DNA of 62,000 nt from Zygnema cylindricum (Eukaryota > Streptophyta > Zygnematophyceae > Zygnematales > Zygnemataceae). Position 1 is the first letter of the stretch; each line of letters opens with the position of its first letter. Shown here piece by piece: positions 50,601 through 61,880 of this stretch. Made by a program: the position numbers and the translations under genes. The stretch covers positions 1 to 62,000 of the forward strand of contig JBBHKE010002440.1 of the NCBI GenBank assembly GCA_037447655.1, in the 5' to 3' direction. The notes beneath the pieces are model-generated. The model was not told the origin of the DNA, ran no database searches, and saw only the letters and a list, made by a program, of their open reading frames with translations.

Positions 50601-51664
50601 AGCGTAGCATGCCATTTCCAGCAAATGTCAAACTCTCTACAATAAGACTTACGAAGTACCTTTAGTGCTGGCTGTTGTTGCGTTTCCACTCTGTCCAGAA
50701 CTCTGCAAAAATGAGCTGCACCGCCACTATCTTCTGGAAGTCCCACTCCCTCATTCTGTCTGACCCACTTCTCATGGATTTTTCTCTCTTCTGCTTCTGC
50801 CACAATATCCTCTGCTTCTAATTGATGCTGTAAACAGTGACTATCCCATTCTTCAATGAAAATACAGCAATCACATGTAAAACAGTATAATTCAGTGTCT
50901 TCGTGACTGTTAGACGCCATTTCTACTGCATTTGAAGCTTCAAATAGATTTTGTTGTTCAAAGCCTGGATCTTTTGATGAAGTTGCATGCTGCACAGAAG
51001 AAAATAACCACCAGAATTACCGAATGAAAAGCCTTTTGTTTAGGAAGCAAGAGCTGAGGCTAAAAATTGTCGTGTTACCTGAACAAAGATAATCCAGCAA
51101 AGAATATTTCACCACTCATAAACATATTATAGTGATACATACATATTTATCTATCCATCTATCTACACCGCGAATCGTAATTAGAGTAAGTTACTCTAAT
51201 TCGGTCGCTCGAAATTTCGACTCTATCACATGAAATAGAGTAAATGATTCTAATTTTTTCGTTATTCTATTTAAGGTAAATTTTAATTAGCGTTTTTAAT
51301 TCTAATATAGGTTCGTTTTAAATAGTGTGGAGTACGGACGACCTCCGACCGTGCAAAATTGTACTTTATTAAGTAAAAAAGTACAAATAATGATTTAATA
51401 CAGGCCGTTATCATGTAACTGCGTTTTAACAAACCGCGTAGTGCAAACGTCATAGTGACGATAAACTGTACGTTTTGCCAAATTCTGTACGAATACCTTA
51501 TTTACAGTAGAGGATACTAGAGTGCCAAATTAGAGTACTTAAATAAATTAGAGTAAACTTCATAGTTGAAACAGCTCTATCACACAAATTAGCGTTAATT
51601 ACTCTAATTTTTTTTTTTAGTTTTTGTACTCTAATTTTTTCATTACTCTAATTACGATTCGCGG

Positions 51665-51757
<93 letters not shown>

Positions 51758-52890
51758 ATACAGATACATACATCTACACATACACACATGCATACATCTA
51801 CACATACATTTGTAAATATACACATATATACACATACAGGCATGCATATGTACATATAGACTTCTAAGGTTCAGAGTTCTCTCGCACTTCCACAGTTGCC
51901 CTTGAATCATAGGCCATAGCAGTCCAAAATTTCATGATCAAATAGTCAAGAGTGATACAAGAATAAAAACTTCCAGAATTATGATATACAACCAGCAAAA
52001 CCAGAAACAAACAAATAAAGAGACAGCTGTCAAATATCTTCGATGTGAAAATAGTCAGCGTACATACAGCTTGCACAAAACAAAACATAAAACAAACAAA
52101 TAATTTGCTCCTCTGTCTGTGTCTATCTGTCAAAACCGTGATAGCGATCATGTAATTCAATCAACAAGTAGTACAAAAAAGACTGGCTGACAAAGAGCCT
52201 CTCACATATCCATAATCAGAGAGTTGACTATGCGAGAATCACATCTTAGCGATTACACCATTAAATTCACCTGTTCCTGTGAAAATGTTCTAGGATGGCG
52301 ATGTTGTGCCTTCGAGTTCTCCTCTTCATCCAAATGCTGATTCACGTGCCTGCAAAAATAAGCCCATGGACAACAAACAAAAACGGGATTAAAACAGTAG
52401 TAAAGTGAGCAATTGAAACAAACCGCAGAGTTCATTGATAGGAAGCAAGGGCCAAAATTTAAATGGAATCTGAGTTATGTGCGCAAAAGCCTAACAAAAG
52501 TATGTATGAAACGACCAACAGAGGCTGTTCAAGTTACATAGAGCACACTTTACACTTCCCCGTAGCTACAACCTTCAAGCAAACAGAACAAAGGGGAGAA
52601 ATGTTCAAAATAGCGAAGTAGTCAAACAACCACTTGCTATGACTAAATCTAATAAACTGAGCTGTTCCTGGATGAGCATGACAATATAAAAAAATGGTTT
52701 TAAGTTGACAGTTAATCATCATATTTTTTTTCCCTTAAAGAGGACGTCTTTTAGATATGGTAATTTGAAGACAGCAAAGAAGACTCATATAGTATTGCTG
52801 ACAGGCTTGTCATTGAATCTCTACAGGTTCTTACCTCTCTAACTCTTCAGACGGCATTGTCTCTTTACACATAGGGCAAAGCCTCTCCAT
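47649..52890 (-). CDS. ZUFSP: ZUFSP/ZUP1-type deubiquitinase (peptidase C78), complete 8-exon gene
   Basis: A cysteine protease of family C78; animal ZUFSP/ZUP1 cuts K63-linked ubiquitin chains and acts in genome maintenance. Minus-strand exons: 52890-52835, 52349-52271, 50989-50660, 50487-50248, 50084-49012, 48703-48589, 48349-48254 and 47732-47649. All borders are GT/AG and phases fit, giving 690 residues. Two N-terminal C2H2 fingers are visible: C5, C8, H20, H24 and C81, C84, H96, H100. The catalytic Cys is C229 in GWGCGWRNIQ. H602 (YFQHQGHSRTIVGIE) and D628 (LLVLDPSQ) supply the other two catalytic residues. WIGTTECAALLRSFGFRARIVDF and GWQRMVKRGLHTLRKAEYQ are further family blocks. Exon 5 also carries a 200-plus-residue Gly/Lys/Glu-rich insert between these blocks, probably disordered. 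The end LCYIDPG..LEQLKVLESV is complete. Confidence 0.95.
51164..51668. mobile_element. MITE, TACACCG family, long class, near-perfect ends (505 bp)
   Basis: The terminal inverted repeats are identical over about 26 bases (tacaccgcgaatcgtaatta, then gagtaa), the best preserved of the family here, so this is probably the youngest copy. It lies in the second ZUFSP intron (50990-52270). A CT microsatellite begins at its right border. Confidence 0.93.
51669..51748 (+). repeat. (CT)n microsatellite at a MITE border
   Basis: Eighty bases of CT, followed by a TATA/CATACA run to about 51850, inside the second ZUFSP intron. Open frames across it are compositional. Confidence 0.95.
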
Positions 52891-55505
52891 ATCAGCACTT
52901 GCTAACAGTAAAAACCATCAAAAAAATTGTGTAGTGCTCCGTTTCAAGAATCTGGAATCTAACACAAAAGAACGGTTTGGAAAAACATGAATAAAAATAA
53001 AATAAAAGCAAGCGTCTGCTACCAACCTCAACTCCGGTTGCTGATTTCCTTTCACCATGCGATTCAGACTTTTTATGCGTTTGAACAAGTTAAGTTAGTA
53101 AACACCATTAATACAAGTATGACAAATATGGACAGAAGATTTTGAGTCTGTGCGAGTGTGCGTCAAAAGTTTTTCCTTACCTAAGCATTAATCCCAGACC
53201 TTTTGTTCCAAAATTGTCCATCCAATTAGTCACCCTCACCTTCATATGTCATTCCTTTTTTTTGCCGTTCATAATTCATGCCAATTCCTCTTTCTTTACA
53301 ATTCTCTTACTTAAGCCAATACCTTTCTTCCATTAGTCCATCTACAAGTTTTTTAAACTCATTTGCTTAACTGGGACCAAAAATATTTTTTTTACAAACA
53401 TTGAAGACACTGAATTGTAACTCGACACTTTTGAAGCAAACCAACAAAAAAAAACTCTACAACTTTACATAACAATTTTCTTTTCTTTTTGTTTCCTTCG
53501 TCTACATTCTTTTGTAAATCACGGTGACGTTGTAATACGACTGCTGATCTCGTACCATGGTCTTGCTGTCAGGCGAGCTACAGTGAAGCGCTTCTACGAC
53601 TTTGATGAATTGCAATTGCAACTTTACAAGGACGCAAAATCGAATCAGTACTTTGCGTGAGTCTTCGTCCGCGCTGCAGAAAACTGATACCTATTTTTTA
53701 CGAACGTCCGTCTTTTCCTTTGCAGTTGATTCAAACGAATGAATACAGCGAATCGGCATCTACTGTAGGTCTGTAGGATTTGCCAAATACTACTGTACAG
53801 ACTATTTGGCATGGGGAGTAGAAATTTTCGTCTGCTGCATTATTCTACGACAAGATATCCGTACGTTTCTAAGCTTCAACTTCCAGTTCGTTCGTACGCT
53901 ACCTTGGTTTCCACTGACATAAAGTTTCTGTGTCCGCACGACCACTTGTCGGAGAGAGGCGAGCTTTGCCGTATTTTTTTTCGGGAATAAAAAGAAGAGA
54001 GCCATGAATAACGGGCAAACGGCGATGACTGGGCGTCGGCAGCAATGACATGGCAGAATTTCTGCCGTATATGGACGACCTCGCAAATGTGAATACAACT
54101 ATGTTACTACACGACAGCTAAGCGACAAAAAAGCCGTACACAATTGTTGTCGAATCTGCCCCCGCCTCCTTCGAGGACATTGGAAATAATTGAGAAACAA
54201 TACTTTTCCCCAGCGACACGGTATCCAATCAAATTTTTACCTTCAATTCTCCAAATTAGATAGCAACATGTCATTGGCACGAGTGGAACACGACTTTGCA
54301 CCTAGCTATCAGGCGTGTAGTCGGGTCGGCGCCCACTTTGAAAAGCCCTCGATTCGTACAGGCGAGAGAGTGAACAGTCAGTGCGAAATTGTTCTGTGCG
54401 CGTCCACATTAGGATTACACGTGTTCCTAGCTGCTCCATAAATAGCGGGCGTTTACAGTAATCGTACGAAATTAGTATTTTGATCACTTCTACATGTAAG
54501 TCGTGCCAGCAAGGCACCTATTGCCTACGTGCTTTATTGCGAATGGTACCACGTAGGCTCCTGTTCAGACGCCGAGAATAGTCAAAGATTTTAACAGCAC
54601 AATTTTTGAACGTCGTATCTGTACGGATAGACGGAATTAAAATGTTTATTGAAACGTATGAAATATGAAAATTTGTACGTACGTATTTTAACACTGTACG
54701 AAGGTCAATGGATGGCAAAAGGAGCGTCAGAGGATATCCTCCGGCAAAGATATTTTAGGTTGTCATCGCTCGCACGCCATGTGTATCAATCGTAAACGTC
54801 CAGTGTGTCCTCCTTGAAAACACTTGGACACTCGCCACTATCGCCAGACAGGATAGAATGTGCGTTGCTTCGAAAAACAAAAAATCGGACGGTCAAATTT
54901 GTCTCCCAAAGGTTGGGAGAATCTAGCCACATCTACAGTAAACACGGATAACAAAAAAAACAGTACGGCCTGGAAAAAAATATAAGTTTCAACGGAATTA
55001 TCGCGATGACGAACCAATATATCGATGTAAATTACATATAAATATCGGACCCGATTATTATTGGCGATAGCTGTACGATTCGAACCGTATATTTGTACTG
55101 TTTTGAATGAAAGTATGGAACATTGTTATACGTGGCATAGTACACTATATAATGTAAAAATTATAATGCATTAAGGTGAACTTCCATTTGGGGAAAAGTG
55201 GGGTTGTTTATTGGACACCATAAGATTTCGTATAGATTCGTACCATTTTTTTTTTTGTCAGACGAAACATGACGAAACATGTTTACTTGGATGACTCCAA
55301 TATTATGGGCGTAAGTATCGACCATCGGATTTTTCACTTTTTTAGATTCGCGAAGCAATCACGCAAATCATCCAGTGTGAAGAGACTCTCCTCATCGAAA
55401 AGAGTTTCTTCACACGGGTCGCGTACCATAGGTACACGTGAAAAGTAAAAAAAATATCCACCACGAACAGGCGATGGCAAACGAACACGTCGTACATGCC
55501 ATGTG
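52891..55505. other. Intergenic region between ZUFSP and the copia element
   Basis: It contains the ZUFSP promoter side, one exon-like piece (53573-53656) and, near 54995-55170, a degenerate relative of element C (atcgcgat.., ggcgatagctgtacg). No complete gene is recognised. Confidence 0.5.
53573..53656 (+). CDS. Exon-like fragment, unidentified
   Basis: A pyrimidine-bordered acceptor (tgctgtcag) and a consensus donor (GTGAGT) bound an open stretch containing KRFYDFDELQLQLYKDAK. The same frame is open for about 20 codons before the acceptor. I see no neighbouring exon and no family, so it may be a relic or chance. Confidence 0.22.
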
Positions 55506-55510
55506 CCTTA
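55506..55510. other. Target-site duplication of the copia element, left
   Basis: CCTTA lies directly before the left LTR. The same five bases follow the right LTR at 61876-61880. Confidence 0.85.
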
Positions 55511-55965
55511 TATTGGAGGTGGATTGGCGGATGCAATGAAGTTATACACAAGAGAAAGATCAATGCATTTGAAAGAGAAATTGATTTGTATTTGGGATGA
55601 TTTCATTAAGTGAGAAGAGTCACTTATATACAAAATATCCAATGCTATTTACCGTGGATTTTAAGCGCTCTACGGTGCGCTGTAACAAAAGGATTCTAGT
55701 CTAGATTCTAATAAATGTATGTAGGACAAAAAGAAAGACTGGATCGTCGCCCAAAAGACTGGACCAACGGTCAAAAGACTTGTACGTAAGAAAAGACTAG
55801 ACTGACGTATGTAATGAAAAATTACAAAAGACTGGACCGACGTATGAAAGTACGGATAGGACCAAAATTGAGTCGTCCGGATAAGACGGTCAACAAGACT
55901 TTACCGACGTAAGAAAACTACGGACAAGACAAAAAAAATGAACTGACGCTAAATGTCCCTTAACA
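55511..55965 (-). repeat. Copia LTR, 3' LTR (element reads on the minus strand)
   Basis: On the minus strand it begins TGTTAAGGGACA, directly after the polypurine tract GAGGGGGGG, and ends CCTCCAATA. It aligns with 61389-61875, with several substitutions and indels; this copy has an extra stretch near 55815-55850. The TG..TA ends are unusual, since TG..CA is the norm. Confidence 0.92.
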
Positions 55966-55975
55966 CCCCCCCTCA
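55966..55975 (-). other. Polypurine tract
   Basis: Minus-strand GAGGGGGGG sits immediately before the 3' LTR, the expected plus-strand primer site of an LTR element. Confidence 0.8.
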
Positions 55976-56018
55976 AGCGAAAACTATGAAGTAGATTGAG
56001 ATGAAAACAAAGGAAATT

Positions 56019-56600
56019 TAGCCAGGAGGAAAAGCAAGACCAAGGCCAAAAGAGAGGCGATGCTTTTCGAAGTGAGGGCGATGAAGAGCCTTTGTGAGAT
56101 AATCGGCCACCTGGTCGGCGGATTTGACATAAAGAAACTGGAGAGTGCCATCTTCGACCCGCTACCGAGAGTAATGATACTGAATGTCGATGTGCTTAGT
56201 CCGCTTGTGGTGAACAGGATTGCGGATCAAAGCAAGGGCTCCTTGGGAATCGGAAAAAAATAGGAGTAGGAGCAGAAAGGGGAAATCCAAGATTGGAAAG
56301 CAAAGTTCGAAGCCAAACAACTTCCTTTGCGGCGTGACAAGCGGCCATATATTCCGCCTCTGTGTTGGAGCATGCCGTGGTAGGTTGCTTTCTACATGAC
56401 TAAGAGATATGACCATGGCCCAAAAAAAAGCACGGGCCAGTGGTGGAACGGCGGGAAAACTCATCTTGTGCCCAATCTGAATCAACAAAATGCGTAAAAG
56501 CACTAGAGCTAGAGGAAGAATATGTGAGACAAAGAGTTTTAGTGCGTTGTAGATAACGAAAGACACGTTTGACGGCTGCGAGATAATCAGGGGAATGACG
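56019..56600 (-). pseudogene. Copia RNase H and pol C-terminus
   Basis: The motifs FVDSDWAQDE, NTEAEYMA, FFSDSQGALAL and the closing VKSADQVADYLTKALH..FPPG with a TAA stop (56019-56021) are all visible on the minus strand, but in different frames, so the domain is broken by frameshifts. Confidence 0.9.
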
Positions 56601-57113
56601 CTAGAGGAATTGACTGAGTTTTGTGACAGTTGTGGCAGTGTCAGGGCGGGTGGCCCGCATCGCGTTCATAAGGGCCCCGACCATCGAGCGGTAAATAACA
56701 TGGAGGGAGGGGGAGAGAAAGGAGTCACTGGAAGGGAGGAGAGGGGCATTCGCATCTAAAAGAGTGGAAAGGGAGGAGCATTCTGCCATGCCAAAGCGTT
56801 CTAAATGATCAGAGATAAAGGTCTCTTGAGAAAGAGAGAGGGTGCGAGCCGAGCGGTTACGAGAAACTTGAATGCTTAAATAATATGTAAGTTCACTTAG
56901 ATCGACCGTGTCAAAATGGGTGTGAACGAGAGAATTGACATGAGAGATTACAGGGAGAGAAGGACCAACAAGAAGGAGATCATCGACAAACATGACAACA
57001 ATGATCAAGAAAGAGCCAGAGCCACGAGAGTAAATGCTAAAATCGGCATCAATTCGGGTAAATCTTTCTTTCCTTATAATAACATCTATGGTATGGTTCC
57101 ATACACGGGGGGA
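56601..57113 (-). pseudogene. Copia reverse transcriptase, C-terminal part
   Basis: It follows the YGLK of the upstream part after an in-frame TAA, where the family has Gln (KQSPR). The catalytic motif is FVDD in place of the usual YVDD. SELTYYLSIQVSRN and the following connection region are readable. Confidence 0.9.
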
Positions 57114-58664
57114 TTATTTCAAGCCATAGATTTTTTTAACGAGATGACAAACCGAATGTTCATATCTAGGGGAAATATAGCCTTCAGGCTGATGCATGTA
57201 AATGTCTACAGTTAAAATACCATTTAGAAAAGCATTCTTAACATCCATCTGATAAACATGTAAATCATGTTCAGCAGCTAAAGCAAGTAAGGTGCGTAAA
57301 GAAGTCAATCGTGCAACTGGAGCAAAGTTTTTCGTGAAATCTATACCTTCGATTTGGGAAAAGCCCTTTGCCACCAAGCAAGCGTTGGATTTGTCCACGG
57401 ATCCATCCGCTTTTTGTTTTACACGGAAGACCCATTTTGAGCCGATCGCCTTCCTCCCTTGGGGAAGGGGAACAAGATTCCATGTTTTATTAGAAATTTT
57501 GGTATTAAATTCGGCGTCAGCGACGGTCTTCCAAAGGGAGGCCTCAGGACGTCTTAGGGCAGTTTTGAGAGAGAGGGGCTGAAATAAGAGAGGCAGAGGC
57601 CCCAGCCGAGTATGCATGAGCAAGAGAGGCATGGCCAATGGAGGTAATAAGCCAAGAGGGGGGGACTCTAGGGCGTGAAGGGTTTCGGTGAGGTAAAAGA
57701 GAGGGCTTAGGAAGAGTGGAAGAATCAGGCTCAGGAGGAAGGAAAGTCTCAAGAAGAGGCAAAGGCCTAGGAAGAGGCTAGTGGGAAAAAGTTGCGGAGA
57801 AAGATGGTCAAAAAGAGGATCATCTTGGGAAGGAGGGAGAGAGGGGGTAGTATCGTCCGAATTTGTGACAGGGTGGAGAGGAAGGGCGAGTGATTGACTG
57901 GCAGAAGTGATGGGAGCAGCCGGGAAAGCAAGGGGGTTTTGGGAAGATGGAGGAGAGGAATTTGAAGATGGGGAGGGAAAAAATTGGGGAGAATGAGGAA
58001 GAGTTGGCTGACTGAAGGTAGAAGGGGGAGAAGGTGTAAGGTAAGTGAGGTCAGATGGATGAATATAGTGGGGGGGGGGGAGGTTGGGAGGAAGAGGGTC
58101 ATGGAGGGTGATAGAAGGAAATTCAGATATGGGGGGAAGAGGAGAGGGAAAGGGCGAGCGTGACAAAGTTTGAAGAAGTGGTGTTTCGTTCAAAATTACT
58201 TCCCTGATGGTAATGATACAATTTTGAGAAAGACTCCAAATACCGTACGCTTTGGAATGTGGAGCGTACCTAACGAATATGCCACAAAATGCGCGAGCGC
58301 CCAATTTCCCATTAGATTGGAGGAGATCTTTAAACCACGCCTCACATCCAAATGTTCGAAGGTGGCGAATATCTGGTTTGATAAATGACCACGCTTCCAT
58401 TAGAGTAGATTTGGGTAAAGCATTAGTAGGACAAAGATTGCATAGGTAGTTTGCGCAAACGCCAGTCTCTGCCCAGAATTCGTACAGCAAATTTGAAAAG
58501 TAAAGCATTGAACGTGACATGTCATGTAATGTGCGATTGTACCTTTTTGCGACGTCGTTTTGTTGGGGCGTACGAGGCGCTATTAAGTGACGCGCGATTT
58601 TGTGTTGCGTAAGGAAATTTGAAAATTGAGCGGACAAAAATTCGCCACCAATGTCGCTTCGCAA
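57114..58664 (-). pseudogene. Copia integrase C-terminus, linker and reverse transcriptase N-terminus
   Basis: A 516-codon frame that opens at LRSDIGGEF (second catalytic Asp of the integrase). It passes TPQQNDVAKRYNRTL, a Pro/Ser-rich linker and the reverse transcriptase blocks KAIGSKWVFRVK, ACLVAKGFSQ, FAPVARLTSLR and YQMDVKNAFLNG. The third integrase residue, Glu in NGVAER of active elements, is Lys here (codon 58547-58545). Confidence 0.93.
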
Positions 58665-59201
58665 GACCTTGATTCATTTGTTGTGAAAATTTTCTGCCAA
58701 CGCCTTAAATTTTTGAAATCGTGCAAATGCGTCAAATTTATGACATATTGGATACACGTGTGAAAAACTAGTGGCGTGGTCAATGGAAGAGACAAAATAC
58801 AGAGATCCACTATGGCTGCGTATGTGCATCGGACCACGCACGTCGGTATGCACAAGTGCAAGTGGTTAAGTAATTTCACTGGTGTTATCGGGAAAAGGGT
58901 GACGCGTCATTTTGCCTTGCATGCAACCATGAAAAAAATCCAAAGATTTGTTAGAAAATGAATTTAATCCGGTTACAAGATTTGGCAAATACGCAAACTA
59001 TCGTCATTGAAATGACCATACATTAAATGCCAAAGTGGAAAATTTTCAACGCTAGCATTTAAAGCAAATAGTTTTGGTGTACTATAAGATTGTAGGACGT
59101 ACATAGAATCGTGCGCTACGCCAAAACCCAGTAATATTGTCTTTTCTATCCATAAATGTTACTCTATCATTACTAAATTCAGACCTTAAACGCGGTGGCT
59201 T
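58665..59201 (-). pseudogene. Copia pre-integrase and integrase N-terminus, broken
   Basis: LWHLMYGHFNDDSLR (zinc-binding His part), FFHGCMQGKMTR and VHTDVRGPM (first catalytic Asp) with YFVSSIDHATSF are readable but separated by stop codons and shifts; one stop falls directly before the LRSDIGGEF block. Confidence 0.85.
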
Positions 59202-59876
59202 TCACAAACAATAAAGTTCAGCCAGACCGGCACAAAGTTGCGTGAATGTGAACGACGCACAGACGTGTACGTCCCCAGAATGGGTAGCCAATAGAATGTG
59301 GTCATCTCCTAAGCGAATTTGTATAAGAAATGATAAAGGAAAAAGGTGAGTGAACCAATCCGATCTGGGTGACATGTGGTGACTAGCACCACTGTCGATT
59401 AGCCAATCGTTTGGGGTTTGAGATAAAAATACATACCCTTGTGGAAATTGAGTTTCCGCAGGGACAGAATGTGGGACATGATGTGCGACATTTCCATATC
59501 CGAATTTTGGTGAGGGAGGGAGTACAAAAAGGGTAGCTAATGGTGTGGGAGAAATAGAGGGAAATTGGGGGGAGGAAACAATCGGCCAAGGGATGTTAAC
59601 GGGGGTAGAGGAGGCATAGTACGCTGCGGCATTACAAGATTGAGGGAGGTATGGAGAAGGAGAAAAGTGATAAGGATAGGAAAAATTTGGAGTATAAGAA
59701 AGGTGTGGAGGGGGTGGAGGAGTGGTAAGGTTTGATGGGATGGCTTGGGCAATTTTGGCATCCCCGCTATTTTTGGTGGGATTGGAAGCCTCGGCTGCCT
59801 TACGCCTAGCCAATTTGCGACATTCTTCAATGGCATGTCCCATTATTTTGCAATAATCGCAAAACAAACGTTGCAC
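59202..59876 (-). pseudogene. Copia gag zinc knuckle and protease
   Basis: A 224-codon frame. Residues 6-19 form a CX2CX4HX4C knuckle (CDYCKIMGHAIEEC). A Pro/Ser/Tyr-rich linker follows, then the aspartic protease motif WLIDSGASHHMS. The frame stops soon after, before the pre-integrase region. Confidence 0.92.
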
Positions 59877-59882
59877 CCCACC

Positions 59883-60199
59883 TTAGATTTGTGATTTGCA
59901 ACAACAAAGGCATTTGCATTTGGAGCGGAAAAAGAAAGAACTTGTCTCTTTATGCAAAAGTTTGGTACAAAGGGAGGGAAAATGAATGGATTGGTCTAGA
60001 TTGTCAAACGAGGAAATGAAAAGGGAAAAGGTTTCAGGAAGTCCTCCCAAAAGGGTAGAGGAGAGATCCTCATCGGAAAGGTGTACGCCAATCATGGTTC
60101 ACTTTCCGACCGACGATTCGACCGTGCTGATCCAATCTTACATGGAGTCCGTTGGCTTTTTTATGGAATTGAAACATGTTGTTTTGAGAAAGCTTTAGT
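59883..60199 (-). pseudogene. Copia gag, C-terminal part
   Basis: MIGVHLSDEDLSSTLLGGLPETFSLF-type gag sequence, with stop codons just upstream (SIKKPTDSM then stop, DWISTVES) and one between this part and the zinc knuckle. Confidence 0.85.
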
Positions 60200-60229
60200 C
60201 TTCTCTATGCCTCAGCCGTGAGGGAGAGA

Positions 60230-61055
60230 GAGCTGTTCAAGACTTAAGCTATTTTTGGTTGAGTTCGGTTCAGTGCTTACCAAAATTAGTGTGACAGTGA
60301 AGTTGGGAGTTCACGGTTCATTCACACTTGGGACACGCGTCGTCACTTGAGAGAATGCGTGAGTATGTCCTTCGTGGACGTACGGAAATTCGATAGGACC
60401 ACGGAACTTCGTGAAGTCAGTTCTACGATGCCAAATCCTCTAATCGGACGGTTGACAGCCGCCGCCAACAAATACTGACGAGGCGTGACTAGATCACTAT
60501 CACTCTACGTTGTCTGAACTTCGGTGTAAATATTTGGTAGAATAGAACTTTGTCTGTAGCGAATTAGTTGTTTAGTGTTGAGAATGTGGTTTATGACATA
60601 CCTTCAGTACACAGGTATACTCACAGTATTTGTTGTGTTAGAATGCTAGATGTACGGCTGGAATGCCTCCGTACAACTTAGTGTAGTTTCGGTGTATAGA
60701 AGTAGGACTTAGTGAATTTGATTATTTAGGAACAAATGATATGAAAACTGTACACTCAGTTTTATGTAATTTCATTTCTGCATATCTCACAGATCTGTGA
60801 GCGGAATTAATTAAAATTTTGTGTGTGTGTTTTTTTTATGTTGTCTACACTGTGGTAAATTTTCAAGACCATTGGAGCATTTTAATGAAAGTTATAGTCT
60901 GTCAAAGTTGCTGTTCAGCCATCGGTATTTGTGGAAGCTTCCTCTCTTGATTTGTTCTACGATGAATACTGTTGCATCTTCTTCATCTTCAGTGCCAGCA
61001 ATTGTCTCAGAACAACAAAAAATGCTCGTTTTTGAATTCGGCGTGCGGCCCATCC
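60230..61055. other. About 0.8 kb of foreign sequence interrupting gag
   Basis: Gag reads clearly up to about 61056 and resumes near 60199. Copia gag needs only about 40 residues between these points. The insert has no gene I recognise. It contains several cgtacgg and tgaatcattca-like words but no paired terminal repeats that I could find. Confidence 0.55.
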
Positions 61056-61415
61056 GGTTTGAATATAAGCCGCTTGAAGACGATTCTAAGCATCGGCGGA
61101 AGAAGAGGCGCCACGAATAAGACGAGTGCGCTCGATAGTAAGTGACATCACTAGACGAGCGTGCGCATCCTCATCTTTTTGTTTCCATGTAGCTATTTCC
61201 AACTCTTTGGTAGCTTTTTGTGCTGGTGTATCAGTAGAGGATAAAATAGGAGGTTTTGAAATTCATATAAAGTGATCCCAAATCTTCTCGTGTTTGAAAA
61301 AATGCATGGCTAAAAAAGACCAATCATAGAAGTTTGGGCCATCAAACTTCTGGATGCAATTAGAAGTGGCATGGCCGGGCCCATAACCTATTGGAGGTGG
61401 ATTGGCGGATGCCAT
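61056..61415 (-). pseudogene. Copia gag, N-terminal part, start codon inside the LTR
   Basis: From ATG at 61415: MASANPPPIGYGPGHATSN then KFDGPNFYDWSF, the standard gag opening. One in-frame TGA follows DHFI. The frame then continues through AQKATKELEIATWKQKDEDAH and RLIRGASSSADA, where a TAG replaces the conserved Trp. The first nine codons lie inside the 5' LTR, and the following GGTTATGGGCCC is both coding and in the position of a primer-binding site. Confidence 0.85.
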
Positions 61416-61875
61416 GAAATTATACACAAGAGAAAGACCAATGCATTTAAAAGAGAAATTGATTTGTATTTGGGATGATTTCATTAAGTGAGAAGAGTCA
61501 CTTATATACAAAATATACAATGCTAATTACTGTGGAGTCTAAGCGCTCTACGGTGCGCTGTAACAAAAGGATCCTAGTCTAAATTCTAATAAATGTATGT
61601 AGGACAAAAAGAAAGACTGGACCGTCGCCCAAAGGACTGGATCGACGGTCAAAAGACTTGTACGTAAGAAAAGACTAGACCGTCGTATGTAAGTACGGAT
61701 AAGACCAAAAGTGAGTCGTCCAGATAAGACAGTCAACAAGACTTGACCGACGTAAGAAAAGTACGGACAAGACTAAAAAAATGAACTGACGCCAAATGTC
61801 CCTTAACACCTGACCGACGTAAGAAAAGTACGGACAAGACAAAAAAAATGAACTGACGCTAAATGTCCCTTAACA
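61389..61875 (-). repeat. Copia LTR, 5' LTR
   Basis: Aligned with 55511-55965. Its outer end carries a tandem duplication of about 68 bases (61740-61807 and 61808-61875, each ending aaatgtcccttaaca) that the 3' LTR lacks. Confidence 0.92.
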
Positions 61876-61880
61876 CCTTA

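Larger units (their letters stand above)
55511..61875 (-). mobile_element. Ty1/copia LTR retrotransposon, full length, inactive
   Basis: LTR-gag-protease-integrase-reverse transcriptase-RNase H-LTR on the minus strand, about 6.4 kb, with 5-bp target duplication CCTTA. Integrase before reverse transcriptase assigns it to copia. It is dead: gag and pol have several stop codons and frameshifts, the integrase catalytic Glu is Lys, and about 0.8 kb of foreign sequence interrupts gag. Confidence 0.95.

Noticed and set aside
60821-61120. Plus-strand open frame of 99 codons inside the copia element
   Set aside because: Its 3' part is exactly antisense to readable gag sequence (RLIRGASSSADA on the minus strand), and its 5' part lies in the foreign insert. 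It is best explained as a shadow frame.
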